A DNA stretch of 64,000 nt from JAQVEM01 sp964616545. Its GTDB lineage: Bacteria; Actinomycetota; Humimicrobiia; Humimicrobiales; Humimicrobiaceae. This document shows positions 34,969 through 45,100 of this stretch, piece by piece (the stretch's first letter is position 1; the number at the start of each line of letters is the position of its first letter). The translations under genes were made by a program, and so were the position numbers. The DNA is taken from NCBI GenBank assembly GCA_964616545.1, contig CAZTUA010000032.1, positions 1 through 64,000 of the forward strand. Direction: 5' to 3'. The notes beneath the pieces were generated by a model. That model did no database searches and was not told where the DNA came from. It was given only the letters and a program-made list of their open reading frames with translations.

Positions 34969-36693
34969 TTACATTTTCTCCGGGGCGCTGACATTTAGAA
35001 GCTTCAGAGCATTTCGCAGCACCTGCCTTGCCAGCATAATTAAAGTGAATCTATCCATATCAACTTCTGCGTTATCCCCGGCCTCATCTATAACCCTGAA
35101 ATTATTATAAAAATAATGAAATTCAGCCGCCAGCCTGTATAAATACCCGGTTACAAGATGCGGAGCATTGTTCCTGCAAGCCGCATATACTGCATCAGGG
35201 TATAAAATCATTATCTTTGCCAGATTCCTCTCACTTTTGCTCTTAAATACCAGCTTTGATGTATCTACTCTATCAGATAAAAAATTAACAGCTGAAAAAC
35301 CCTTTAAATCCCCGTTTCTCCTGCCGGTTTCCTCTATCTTTTTAATAATGCTCTCAATCCTTGCGTGGGCATACTGGACATAGAACACAGGATTCTGATT
35401 TGATTTTTGTTTTGCAAGGCCTATATCAAAATCCATGGGGGTGTCAAATGAGCTCATACTGAAAAAATATCTTACTGCATCTTTTCCCACTTCCTCTATC
35501 AGGTCCCTCAAATTATAGAGCTGCCCTTTCCGTCTGGACATTTTCAGAGCCTGTCCTTTATCCACTATTCTTACAAGCTGCCCTATTATTACAACTATTT
35601 TATCTTCTTCCAGCCCCAGAGCCCTGCCTGCTGCTTTCAGTCTATCCACATAACCATGATGGTCAGCTCCCAGAATGTAAAACAGCCTGTCATAGCCTCT
35701 TTTTACCTTATTCAGCAGATACAGTATATCCGAAGCAAAATATGAAGGGCTGCCGTCCTTCCTGATTACAACTCTGTCCTCGTCATCTGTATAAAGGGAA
35801 GTTCTAAACCAGACTGCCCCGTCTTTTTTGTAAATCAGGTCCCTGCTTTCAAGGTCCGTGAGCACATTCTGGAAGTTTGAATTTTCAAACAGACTGCTTT
35901 CATAAAACCACCTGTCGTATTCCACGCCCATTAATTCCAGTGTTCTGCATATATGTAAAACCATTGTCCTGATAATTTCTTTTCTGAACGGCTCCCTGTC
36001 TACTTCTTTTCTCCCGTTTTTTACTATAATAAATCTGTCTTTTTCATTGTCTATCAATCTTTTAACTGCTGCTGATACTGTCTTTTCGGGATATCCTTCT
36101 TCAGGATAAGAAGCACTCCCTCCGAAATGTTTTAAGTAAATACACTCCGCACATTCACTGAATTTTTCTGCCTGCGTACCGTAATCATTAACATAATACT
36201 CTCTGGATACATTATACCCGCAGGCATCGTATATATTTGCGAGGCTGTCTCCCAGCGCTCCCCATCTCCCGTGCCCTATATGAAGGCTGCCGGTGGGGTT
36301 TGAACTGACGTATTCCAGCTGTATGCTGGATCCCCTGCCGCTATCATTGAAGCCGTACTTTTCCTCTTTCTCTATTATTTCATTAAGCGCTTCCTTTATG
36401 AAACTATCCTTAAGGTTAAAATTAATAAATCCCGGCTTTGCAATACTTGCATTCTCTACCTGTTTAAACCTGGAAATAACTTCTCTTTTTAGTTTTTCGG
36501 CAATCTCTAAAGGGTTTTCTTTCAAAAGCGGGGCAAGCAACATCGATGCATTTGTTGAAAGGTCGCCAAATTCTTCATTTTTCGGTTCTTCAACGGCAAG
36601 ATTACTCAACCCTTTCTTATCTTTTACAAGATCTTTAATGTAATTATAGATTTTTTCTCTCAGAATGCTTATTATCAATGGCTGCTCTCTCAA
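34969..36693 (-). CDS. argS: Arginyl-tRNA synthetase
   Basis: Class I synthetase of 574 residues. The HIGH motif is in NPTGSLHIGHGRWG and the KMSKS equivalent is KMSRRKG. The N-terminal Add1 domain (about 1-115) and C-terminal DALR anticodon domain (QYAHARIESI, then YRLAAEFHYFYNNFRV) are complete. No ATG occurs before residue 51, so translation must start at TTG, either at 36691-36693 or five codons later. The tRNA-Thr gene ends only 7 bases upstream, leaving little room for a ribosome site. First gene of the argS-lysA-hom-thrC order. Confidence 0.94.
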   Translation of the reverse strand: MREQPLIISILREKIYNYIKDLVKDKKGLSNLAVEEPKNEEFGDLSTNASMLLAPLLKENPLEIAEKLKREVISRFKQVENASIAKPGFINFNLKDSFIKEALNEIIEKEEKYGFNDSGRGSSIQLEYVSSNPTGSLHIGHGRWGALGDSLANIYDACGYNVSREYYVNDYGTQAEKFSECAECIYLKHFGGSASYPEEGYPEKTVSAAVKRLIDNEKDRFIIVKNGRKEVDREPFRKEIIRTMVLHICRTLELMGVEYDRWFYESSLFENSNFQNVLTDLESRDLIYKKDGAVWFRTSLYTDDEDRVVIRKDGSPSYFASDILYLLNKVKRGYDRLFYILGADHHGYVDRLKAAGRALGLEEDKIVVIIGQLVRIVDKGQALKMSRRKGQLYNLRDLIEEVGKDAVRYFFSMSSFDTPMDFDIGLAKQKSNQNPVFYVQYAHARIESIIKKIEETGRRNGDLKGFSAVNFLSDRVDTSKLVFKSKSERNLAKIMILYPDAVYAACRNNAPHLVTGYLYRLAAEFHYFYNNFRVIDEAGDNAEVDMDRFTLIMLARQVLRNALKLLNVSAPEKM

Positions 36694-36700
36694 CTTTCAC

Positions 36701-36776
36701 TGGAGCCGACGACCGGACTTGAACCGGTAACCTGCTCATTACGAATGAGCCGCTCTACCAATTGAGCTACATCGGC
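36701..36776 (-). tRNA. tRNA-Thr (anticodon CGU)
   Basis: All four arms pair: acceptor GCCGATG/CGTCGGC with one G-T pair, D-arm GCTC/GAGC, anticodon stem GCTCA/TGAGC around loop TTCGTAA with anticodon CGT, and T-arm ACCGG/CCGGT around TTCAAGT. The discriminator base is T and the 3' CCA is encoded (36701-36703). It reads ACG codons. It sits between ricT (21 bases away) and argS (7 bases away) and must be cut out of a shared transcript. Confidence 0.97.
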
Positions 36777-36797
36777 AATTAATTAAAACATCCGTTA

Positions 36798-37685
36798 TTA
36801 TTGACCGTCTTCATCTTTCATTTCAAGATTTTCATCATTTCCGTTATCGCAACTTTCATCATCGCCCCTTATTTTCACCCTCTCTTTTGTAACCTCGACT
36901 TCCGAAAGAGGGATAGACTTTCTTGTTTCGCTGTCAAATTCCACAATTATAGAATTCCTCAGGGGCTCGTACCCGCATACACCGCCGGAGCCAAGACTGC
37001 ATTTTACTTTTATCCCCCTCTCAGGAGCTTTCTCTATGAATTCCTTATAAGAATCGTATTCATACTTAAGGCAGCACATCAGCCTTCCGCATATGCCCGA
37101 TATTTTAAATGGGTTTAATGGAAGATTCTGGTCCTTTGCCATTTTTATGGAAATTGACTCAAAATCAGTTAAAAAGCTCTTGCAGCAGAGATTTCTCCCG
37201 CACGGGCCCAGGCCTCCCACTATTTTTGCCTCGTCCCTCACGCCAATCTGCCGCAGCTCTATCCTCATTTTAAAATAAGTTGCAAGCTCCTTAACCATCT
37301 CCCGGAAATCAACCCTTTTTTCCGAAGTAAAATAAAATATCATTTTGCTTTTATCAAACATTACATGCACATTTACCAGCTTCATTTTAAGCTTGTACTT
37401 TTTGGCCAGCTGGTTGAATTTTTCAAATCCTTTTTTCTCTTTATCGCGGTTTAACTCATCAACGGAAAGGTCATAGTAGGTTGCTTTTCTTACCACTCTA
37501 TTCAGGGGGGTGATAATATCGCTTTCACTTATGTCAACCTGCGGGACAACAACCTCGCAGATTTCTTTTGCTCCATCATCCATGTTGCAGATTACTTTAT
37601 CCCCGACATCCAGCTTGATACCCGCAGGATCATAATAATGCACGGTATCGTTTTTTCTAAATATCACTCCTATAATCAAAGACAC
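36798..37685 (-). CDS. ricT: PSP1-domain protein, RicT/YaaT family
   Basis: A 295-residue PSP1-domain protein. The cysteine-rich loop is conserved: GGLGPCGRNLCCKSFL and ICGRLMCCLKYE. In Bacillus, RicT joins RicA and RicF in a complex with Fe-S clusters that promotes RNase Y-dependent mRNA maturation. The gene follows holB by 11 bases, as in B. subtilis where holB and yaaT are neighbours. No RicA or RicF is present in the window. The C-terminal acidic tail of about 30 residues is not conserved. Confidence 0.88.
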   Translation of the reverse strand: MSLIIGVIFRKNDTVHYYDPAGIKLDVGDKVICNMDDGAKEICEVVVPQVDISESDIITPLNRVVRKATYYDLSVDELNRDKEKKGFEKFNQLAKKYKLKMKLVNVHVMFDKSKMIFYFTSEKRVDFREMVKELATYFKMRIELRQIGVRDEAKIVGGLGPCGRNLCCKSFLTDFESISIKMAKDQNLPLNPFKISGICGRLMCCLKYEYDSYKEFIEKAPERGIKVKCSLGSGGVCGYEPLRNSIIVEFDSETRKSIPLSEVEVTKERVKIRGDDESCDNGNDENLEMKDEDGQ

Positions 37686-37696
37686 AATTTCACCTC

Positions 37697-38764
37697 TTAG
37701 TTGTATATATCCTGAAATTGAAGGAAAATATTATCCAGAGCCAGCTCCGAATTTATCGAATAATTGAGATAGCTCCTGTTCTCCTCAATCAATTTCATTA
37801 ATTTAAAAATCTTTTCTATTTTAACATTTTTAACATTTTTACTTATAAAAGAGTAATTCTTTTTATAATTAAGGCTTTCTTCTCCTGCACCTGAACTGGC
37901 CACGACAATATCTTCAAGCCAGGCAGATATTATATCAAAAATTCTACTTATAGCTAAATTATGAAATTTACCCAGTTTTCTTCTGTGTTTTGATTTTAAA
38001 ACCTCAATATATTTATTCATATAAACCTTATCAAAATCATTCTTTCTGATTTCATCTAATTCTTTTTCCAGGTCCGATTTAAAAGCAGCTTCCATTTTTT
38101 TTAGTATCTCAGTTATTTTTAATGTCAGGTCCAGGGATATAAGAGTAGCTTTGCCTCCCTGCTCGCCGCCTGCCAGTATATTTCTTATGCCTTCATCCAG
38201 GTATTTATCCATAACTTCAAAATCACTTTTACCCACACCCTTCTCCTCAAACCTGAAATTCCAGCCGTATACAAGACATCTCGATACAACCGTGGGTAAC
38301 ATTACAGATATATCCTCTGTAAGCAATATGAATATGCTGCTATCACCCGGAGGGTCCTCAAGGGTTTTAAGAAGCCTGTTGGCGGCTTCCTGATTCATAA
38401 GCTCGCTTTCTTTTATGATGCATATTTTTTTACCGGGATTATATGAGGTCAGTCCCATAAATCTCTGCAGTTTTGCTATTTCTTCTATTCTCATTATGTT
38501 GCCTCCGGGTTCTACAATAAGGACATCCGGATATACGCCTTTAATCGTATTTTTACAGATGAGACACTTTCCGCATCCATTGTTCTCGCAGTTTATTGAG
38601 GCAGAGAATTCCAGTGCAATTCTTAAGAGAAGTTCTATGTTATTTCCGTAAAAAAGATACGCATGTGAAATGCTGCCGCTTTCTACCATCCTCGAAAGCG
38701 ACCTTATATTTGATTGATTTATATCATCATCGATCAAAAAATCGAAATTTTGCAGTGCTTTCAT
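37697..38764 (-). CDS. holB: DNA polymerase III delta-prime subunit
   Basis: Clamp-loader subunit of 355 residues. The zinc module is C-x8-C-x2-C-like (CENNGCGKCLICKN). KICIIKESELMNQEAANRLL and LLKTLEDPPGDSSIFILLTE form the conserved AAA+ core, and TVVSRCLVYGW carries the SRC arginine-finger motif. The P-loop is degenerate (YGNNIELLL), as is normal for delta-prime. Its ATG overlaps the tmk stop by four bases (ATGA), so the two are coupled. Confidence 0.9.
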   Translation of the reverse strand: MKALQNFDFLIDDDINQSNIRSLSRMVESGSISHAYLFYGNNIELLLRIALEFSASINCENNGCGKCLICKNTIKGVYPDVLIVEPGGNIMRIEEIAKLQRFMGLTSYNPGKKICIIKESELMNQEAANRLLKTLEDPPGDSSIFILLTEDISVMLPTVVSRCLVYGWNFRFEEKGVGKSDFEVMDKYLDEGIRNILAGGEQGGKATLISLDLTLKITEILKKMEAAFKSDLEKELDEIRKNDFDKVYMNKYIEVLKSKHRRKLGKFHNLAISRIFDIISAWLEDIVVASSGAGEESLNYKKNYSFISKNVKNVKIEKIFKLMKLIEENRSYLNYSINSELALDNIFLQFQDIYN

Positions 38765-39396
38765 CTCTTATTTTCAAGACGCATACAAACGTTATCCTTT
38801 ATTTCCTCAAAAATACTCCCGATACTTTTTTCCCCGTCAATTACCACGAATCTTTCTCTGTTCTTTCTGGCAATGTCAAGATACCCTCTGTAAATTTTTT
38901 CTTTAAAATCATTCTCTTCCATCTCGATCCTGTCCTTTTTTCTATTTGCCCTATCAATTCTCTTATCCCCTCTTACTGCTTTTATTGAAAGTAAAAAAGT
39001 TACATCAGGTACGATTCCGCCTGTGGCCCAGAGACTCATATCTAAAATTTCCTTTACGCCCAGCCCCCTTGCTATTCCCTGGTAAACAAGTGTTGAATCA
39101 AAAAACCTGTCGCAGATAACAATCCTGCCCTCATTTAAAGCCGGGACAATAACTTTAGATGTTAATTCCGCCCGGGAAGCCAGAAAAAGAAAGGTTTCGG
39201 TTTTATGTGATATATCCAGGTTCTCTTTAACTAAAAGAATCTTCCTGATTTTTCTACCTATTTCCGTTCCCCCGGGCTCTATGGTAAGAACTACATCAAA
39301 ACCCCTTCTTTTAAGATAGTCATTTAAAAGTTTTATCTGGGTAGTTTTTCCAGAGCCGTCAAGTCCTTCAAAAGTTATAAATAATCCTTTTTTCAT
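38761..39396 (-). CDS. tmk: Thymidylate kinase
   Basis: Phosphorylates dTMP to dTDP. The P-loop is FEGLDGSGKTTQ, the DR[YF] motif appears as CDRFFDSTLVYQG, and the E-P-G-G-T motif is TIEPGGTEIG. The LID region (KKDRIEMEENDF) lacks the run of arginines of the E. coli type. It has 211 residues. It heads the unit tmk-holB-ricT-tRNA-Thr-argS and has a good promoter 70 bp upstream. Confidence 0.95.
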   Translation of the reverse strand: MKKGLFITFEGLDGSGKTTQIKLLNDYLKRRGFDVVLTIEPGGTEIGRKIRKILLVKENLDISHKTETFLFLASRAELTSKVIVPALNEGRIVICDRFFDSTLVYQGIARGLGVKEILDMSLWATGGIVPDVTFLLSIKAVRGDKRIDRANRKKDRIEMEENDFKEKIYRGYLDIARKNRERFVVIDGEKSIGSIFEEIKDNVCMRLENKR

Positions 39397-39464
39397 AACG
39401 AATCTTACCTTTATAGAAGCGCCGTTGTAATTTGTTTCCCCTTATATCCGATACTCTGTATTTT

Positions 39465-39493
39465 ATTTTAAACTGCCTAAAAGGACGTTTCAA
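39465..39493 (-). promoter_or_regulatory. Promoter of the tmk-holB-ricT unit
   Basis: On the minus strand TTGAAA (39488-39493), a 17-base spacer and TAAAAT (39465-39470); each box matches five of six consensus bases. The start site would be near 39458, about 60 bases before the tmk ATG. Confidence 0.6.
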
Positions 39494-39621
39494 AAAATAA
39501 TATCCTTAAAATAATAATATCTTAATAATGGGAAATTTAAAACTAAAAGGAAATATATTACCGGAGGTTAGATATCTTAAGAGTTTATAAATAACAATAT
39601 AAAATTACAATAGCAGAGATA

Positions 39622-39640
39622 AAAACCTGCTACAGGTTTT
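39622..39640 (-). terminator. Intrinsic terminator containing the BadF-type kinase stop codon
   Basis: On the minus strand AAAACCTG-TAG-CAGGTTTT is a perfect 8-bp stem whose three-base loop is the stop codon of the upstream kinase gene. The 3' arm ends in a run of five T residues. A ribosome terminating here would cover the hairpin, so translation and termination may interfere. Confidence 0.55.
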
Positions 39641-40565
39641 CAATAGCCAGTTTTATGGCGCCCTGGACAGGTTTTTCCATAAGCGGCACAAAATTAACCA
39701 TCCTGAATTTGTTTTTTATTTCTTTCATTACTATTGATTTAAAATATTTCTTACATTTAAATACGTTTCCGACAAAAACCAGGTCAAATTCCCTGTCTGC
39801 AAAGCCAAGCTTTTCAGCCGCAACACTTACCGAATTGACCGCTTCCAGCGCCGCCTCTTTGAGAATTTTTCCGGACATTTCGTCCCCTTCCTCTGCCGTT
39901 CTGCATACTGTTCTGGCAAGCGAAGCAATTTTATTCTTAAAAAAAGTATTTCCATAAGTCCAGCTCACAAGTTCGCTTATGCTCTTCAATTTAAGGTCCT
40001 CCATTATTGTCCGGGATAGAAGAGTTTTCTCCCCTCTCCCATCATATGCCCTTACGACAGCTTTAAGCGCTTTTAATCCTATTTCATAGCCGCTTCCCTC
40101 ATCGCTGAGAATATAATCCCATCCGTTAACCTTTACTTCTTTTCCCTCTTCATTTATGCCAAAACAATTAGAGCCCGTGCCGCATATAATTATTATGCGG
40201 TTTTTACTACTGCTGCCTGCGGCAAGGCCCACCTTTGTATCATTGCATATAAGAGTTGAGGCAGGGTCAAGATAATCGCTGATATCACTTTCAAATATAA
40301 TTTTCCGGTATGTATCATTATCCATTGCAGAATCATTGCCGGCCAGTCCAAAACAGGCATATCTAAATTTAAACTTATCAGGGATTTTTATTTTTTTTAT
40401 TGCTTTAAGTACTGCCTCGCCAATATTTTCCCGGGCAGCATCTATTCCCACGCTTTTAAAATTGCTTGAGCCATAGTTGCTTTCGGAAATCACTTTTCCC
40501 GATGTATCTGTTATCTGAACAAACGTCTTTGTTGCACCGCCGTCAACACCCAGAATATAATCCAA
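39630..40565 (-). CDS. BadF/BadG-type ATPase, probable N-acetylglucosamine kinase
   Basis: ASKHA-fold kinase of 311 residues. Phosphate-1 motif GVDGGATKTFVQI, phosphate-2 region IICGTGSNCFGI, and the adenosine segment LVFVGNVFK are visible. WDYILSDEGSGYEIGLKAL is typical of GlcNAc kinase-like proteins, not of Fe-S activases, since the cluster cysteines are absent. The gene follows a ROK regulator by 39 bases, suggesting sugar-dependent control. The natural sugar could be GlcNAc, glucosamine or another hexosamine. Confidence 0.8.
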   Translation of the reverse strand: MDYILGVDGGATKTFVQITDTSGKVISESNYGSSNFKSVGIDAARENIGEAVLKAIKKIKIPDKFKFRYACFGLAGNDSAMDNDTYRKIIFESDISDYLDPASTLICNDTKVGLAAGSSSKNRIIIICGTGSNCFGINEEGKEVKVNGWDYILSDEGSGYEIGLKALKAVVRAYDGRGEKTLLSRTIMEDLKLKSISELVSWTYGNTFFKNKIASLARTVCRTAEEGDEMSGKILKEAALEAVNSVSVAAEKLGFADREFDLVFVGNVFKCKKYFKSIVMKEIKNKFRMVNFVPLMEKPVQGAIKLAIENL

Positions 40566-40604
40566 GACTATTTCTCCTTTCTTCTATCCTCTTTTAAAAA
40601 ATTC

Positions 40605-41876
40605 TTATTTTAAGGAAACTATTCCTTCCTCAATTTTATATGGAAACGTATCCATCAGCAGTGAGTCTATAGCATTGTATGAAGCTCCCAGTATCCCGGC
40701 ATCTTCTCCAAGAGAAGATAGTTCTATTTTAGGGATTTCAAACGGTATCGAATTTTTAACTTTCTTATCAATTGGTTCCAGAATTAATTTATCCACGTCA
40801 GGAAGATTACATATATCCCCGCCTATAACAATGCACTGCGGATTTAAAATTAAAATTAAATTTATAATTCCGATGGAAAGTATATCAGCCATCCCTTTTA
40901 TAATACTATTTGCAGTTTTATCTCCCTGCATTGCTGCTTCAAAAACAGTGCGGGATTCTATTTTACCGATGTCGTTATTTGCAATTTCAGCAATCATTGT
41001 TTTTTTACCGTTTTTAACTTCTTTTACTGCTTTCTGTTTTATGCTATGCACCGATGCAAACTCTTCCAGAAAACCCTTATTTTTTAACTTAAAACCCAGA
41101 TTACGGGTATTAATTATAGTAAACCCAATTTCGCCGGCCGACCCAAAAGAGCCTCTAAACAGATGGTTATTGGTGATTATGCCTGCTCCTATGCCATTGC
41201 TTATTTCAACAAATATGAGGTCCTTAAAATTCTTGCCTTCGCCATAGTGATTTTCTCCTATGGCAGAAAGATTGACATCGTTTTCTATATAAACAGGAAT
41301 ATTAAATTCTTTTTCAATAACCTGTCTGAAATTTATATCCTTCCAGTTCCTGTACAAAGGAGCGTTTATTATTTTTCCGCTTTCACTGTCAATATCAGCA
41401 GGTATGCCAATACATATAGCTTTTAATTCATTCTTCTCTATCCCATAATATTTCCTGTGCTTTGCCATAATTTTATCGATTTCTTTTACAACTTTTAGCG
41501 CTATATCTTTATCATCTGTAATTTTAAAACCCCTGAATATATCAACCACCTCTCCGTTAAAATTTGCCAGGACAAATTTTATTTTTTCCTTTGCCATGTC
41601 TATCCCTATGACGTAGCCCCTATCCGGTTTGACCTTGATAAGTGTGGGCCTTTTCCCGCCTTTTGTTTTTACCTTTCCGCCTTCAATAATATAACCCTCT
41701 TTTATCAGTTTATCTATTGCCCTTGATACTGCAGAGGGGCTAATTTTTAAATCATTGGATATTTTTATCCTCGTTATCGGCCCATTTTCACGGATATAGT
41801 TAAATATTATTGAAGTATTTATTTCATACTGCAGGCCCGAACTTGCCGTTTTTAAAAATTTTGGAAATTTCTCCAT
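40605..41876 (-). CDS. ROK-family transcriptional regulator lacking the zinc motif
   Basis: The N-terminal winged helix (about 20-80, GPITRIKISNDLKISPSAVS) is followed by a ROK domain with GIDMAKEKIKFVLAN and ENDVN (D200). The ROK zinc signature, His in GEIGH plus C-x-C-G-x-x-G-C, is lost: GEIGF at 248-252 and GFKLKNKGFLEEF at 261-273 contain no cysteine or histidine. NagC/XylR/Mlc proteins normally need this site for structure and operator control. Sugar binding may persist. It is upstream of the BadF-type kinase gene in one unit. Confidence 0.85.
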   Translation of the reverse strand: MEKFPKFLKTASSGLQYEINTSIIFNYIRENGPITRIKISNDLKISPSAVSRAIDKLIKEGYIIEGGKVKTKGGKRPTLIKVKPDRGYVIGIDMAKEKIKFVLANFNGEVVDIFRGFKITDDKDIALKVVKEIDKIMAKHRKYYGIEKNELKAICIGIPADIDSESGKIINAPLYRNWKDINFRQVIEKEFNIPVYIENDVNLSAIGENHYGEGKNFKDLIFVEISNGIGAGIITNNHLFRGSFGSAGEIGFTIINTRNLGFKLKNKGFLEEFASVHSIKQKAVKEVKNGKKTMIAEIANNDIGKIESRTVFEAAMQGDKTANSIIKGMADILSIGIINLILILNPQCIVIGGDICNLPDVDKLILEPIDKKVKNSIPFEIPKIELSSLGEDAGILGASYNAIDSLLMDTFPYKIEEGIVSLK

Positions 41877-42105
41877 AATAAATTTTTATTTTTTATAGTT
41901 ATTTCTTTACCAGAAAGAAATAATACTATTTTAAATTAAAGTCGTCAATCTCTTATATATTTACTCCCGTTTAACCCGGAATCAGGATAAATCCCTCCGG
42001 GGGCTTGCAGAGGCGGTATCTTTTGCTGAAAGAAAGTTTAATGGAGAATATAACCTTAAAATATTTGCTGCTGCAATTTATGTTTTAAAAAGGAAGATAA
42101 TTTTT

Positions 42106-45100
42106 TTATTCTTTTTTCTTTTTCATGTACTGTCCTGCCTGGTACATGAAAGCCTCAAGGCGTGTTTCCGTTGTCCCCTGTTCCAGACCATCAAAGGCAA
42201 GGTTCAGCCAGGGTACCCTGTATTTCTCTCTGACTCTTTTGGAGACGGCGTTAACTATATTTCCGGGGATGCAGGTAAATGGCAGTACATTTATAATTCC
42301 ATCGGCACCATTTTTGATCCAGTCCAAAGATTTCCCAATGCTTAAAGCTGCTTCACCAAACCATTTTATTATATAAGGCTCGGCATTATCCCATATCTCA
42401 TAAATATCTGCTTCTTTATCTTCTCTCAGGAAACCCTTTAATGGTTTCTCAAGCCTCCTGTGGGTATAACGCAGAAATTTATCTATTGCCCTGTTTGACA
42501 TATAATACCTGGTTCCTCTCATAAAATCGCCTATCAATCCGGCCAGCTGGCTCCTGTATTTTTTATTATCCCCGCTGCTGTTACCATTCATTCCGAATGA
42601 TTTTGCAATTTTATAATAAAGGTCTGTTTGTTTTGTCGTTATATCTATCTTTCTTGTTGAAGTAGTATGAAATGGCCATTCTCCAAAAGGAGGAATTTCC
42701 ACTTCTCCGCCCAGCGCCTCGACTTCTCTTATGATTTCATTATTACTGTAGGCATGGTTTCTTACAAATATTTCACCAACTATCCCAACAAGGGGCTTAT
42801 CCTCATCCCTAACCGGTATTTTCTCAAAATCTTTTCTTGCCTTACCGAGAATATTAACCATCCTATCCAGAGTTCTGGTTAAAGAATCGTTCTCCACGGA
42901 CCTGCAGACATCTGCTATATACTTCTGATAAATTTCATCTGTCTTACCTTTTTCAATTTCATAGGGCCGTGTTTTACGGAGCATTTTATTGAGATAGTCC
43001 ACGGTAAAGATGCCGAACATTCCTTTTATGACAAGTATAATTCCCTTCAATCCCTCCATGTCATATTCCCTGTAGAACTGGTTGCCCTCCGGAGCTCCCG
43101 GGGCAATTATTGGGACATCATCATAACCCAGCTCTTTAATTATTATTTTCTGCATTTTATTATATTGGCCGAATCTGCAGGGACCGTACGTCTGAGCCAT
43201 CAGAAAAGCTGATTTTTTCGGGTCATTATATTTTAATGTTTTAATAATATCCCCGGTTGTTATAACAAACGGGTAGCACTCTTTGCCCAGCGTATATCTT
43301 CTGCCAAGCCTGAGCGTTTCATCATCTGAATACAGCATTTCCGCATCAATACCCGCAGACCTGAAGGCATGTTTTAAGACTATCGCGCCATCCCCCATAT
43401 AGGGAATGTATATTTTTCTGCCCTCGCTTTTACGGAAAACAGTATCTTCTTTAACCGGTCTGGTCTCCTCCGGTAAAAAGTCTTTCCTTTTCCTGGTATT
43501 CATCAGAGAATCTATGAAAGCCTCGCATCTTGTTATTACTCCCGCTCCCGCTGAGTGTTCGTCTACCTCAAGCTTTAAAAAGGGTTTTGCCATTTCTCTT
43601 TCAAAATACTGGCAAATGAAAGAATCTGGGCCGCATCCAAAATTGGTAATATATACTGCATATAGTCTTGTGTCGCCATTAATTATTTTAGCAGCGCTCA
43701 TTATTCTGTCACCAAATTCCCAGTACAGGTTTGGCCATTGTTTTGAAATATCAACAGAATCAACAGGAAGATAATCAAGAGGAATTACCTTAAATCCGAG
43801 CTCTCTTAATTTTTTGGGTACATCCATGCTTATTGCCCTGTCGCAGCTGTTATATGACCTGCTGGTTACCACGATTAAAATTTCATCATCTTTTAGGCCG
43901 GACAGTATTTCATTCCCCCTGTTCTTAATTGACCGGTAAAATTTATTCTGGGCAGAGTAGGCTTCTTTTATTGCCCGTTTTATTGACTTTTTATCCTTTC
44001 CGAGTTCCCTGCCAAGGCCGGTAAGCTGTTTTTCCTTTATATACTCTTCGTAGCTGAAATTAAAAATAGGAGACAGTATTTTTGTATTCCCCGTATCTAT
44101 AGATGATTTTACAAATGACCAGGTACCCTGTATAAAGGGACATGGATAGCTTCCGGTCCGCTCTCCTTTAATGTTATTTTCTTTGGTGGGCATATCCCTG
44201 GTAGTCGGCAGGAATAAGTAATCAACCCCTTTTTCCAGCAGATTCTGTACATGGCCAAGCATAGTTTTCATTGGAAAGCATGTTTCTGCCACAGAATGCT
44301 GGAGCCCGTCATTGATTATCTTTTTATTGGTTCTATCAGACAGAATAAAATCAAAACCCAGCTCAGAAAAGAAAGCGCTCCAGAATGGATAAAATTCATG
44401 GGTGAGCATAGAATAAGGAATACCGATTTTTTTTGCCCCGGTGTTATCCTTAAGCTTATATGAATTCAGAAGAAAATTCTCCCGCTCCTCAAAGTAGTCC
44501 GGTATATCTTTTTTTACAGATTTTCCTTTTTCATATTTTTCACATCTGCCCCCGTAAAATAGCGGCGGCTGGCCTTTTATGGATACCTTTTTTATTTCAC
44601 ACCTGTTCGGGCATCCCCTGCATTCAAAAGAACTGTGAGTGTAATTAACTTTTGATATATTTTCAAATCCTCTGAACTTCGTTTTACCAGGAGAGCTTTC
44701 AAGCACTGTAATAGCTGTTCCTATCGCGCCTGTAACTTCATGATTCTCAGGCACAATTATTTCTTTACCCAGATAATTTCTAAATGCGGCAATAACTGAT
44801 TTATTAAAAGCAACCGCGCCCTGGAAGAATATTTTTTTACCTATTTTTTTTCTTCCAACAACCAGGTTTATATAATTCATAACAATTGAATATGCAAGAC
44901 CGGCAAGAATATCCTCAATGCATGCTCCCTTCTGGTAATGGGAATAAACATTTGTTTCCATAAAAACCGTGCAGCGTTCTCCGAGATTGAGCGGGTTCTT
45001 TGCCTTAAGTGCAATATCACCAAAATCCTCTATTTTAATATCAAACCTTTCAGCCTGTTCTTCAAGAAATGAACCTGTTCCGGCCGCGCAGACTTTGTTC

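Noticed and set aside
40675..41247. 190-codon plus-strand frame
   Set aside because: Antisense to the ROK regulator, whose reading frame has recognisable helix-turn-helix and ROK motifs. No family features or ribosome site on the plus strand.
41960..42097. Protein-like plus-strand stretch between the ROK and activase genes, reading LRGLAEAVSFAERKF
   Set aside because: It has no start codon or Shine-Dalgarno and no recognised family, and runs on into the antisense of the activase gene. It could be a gene remnant but cannot be supported.
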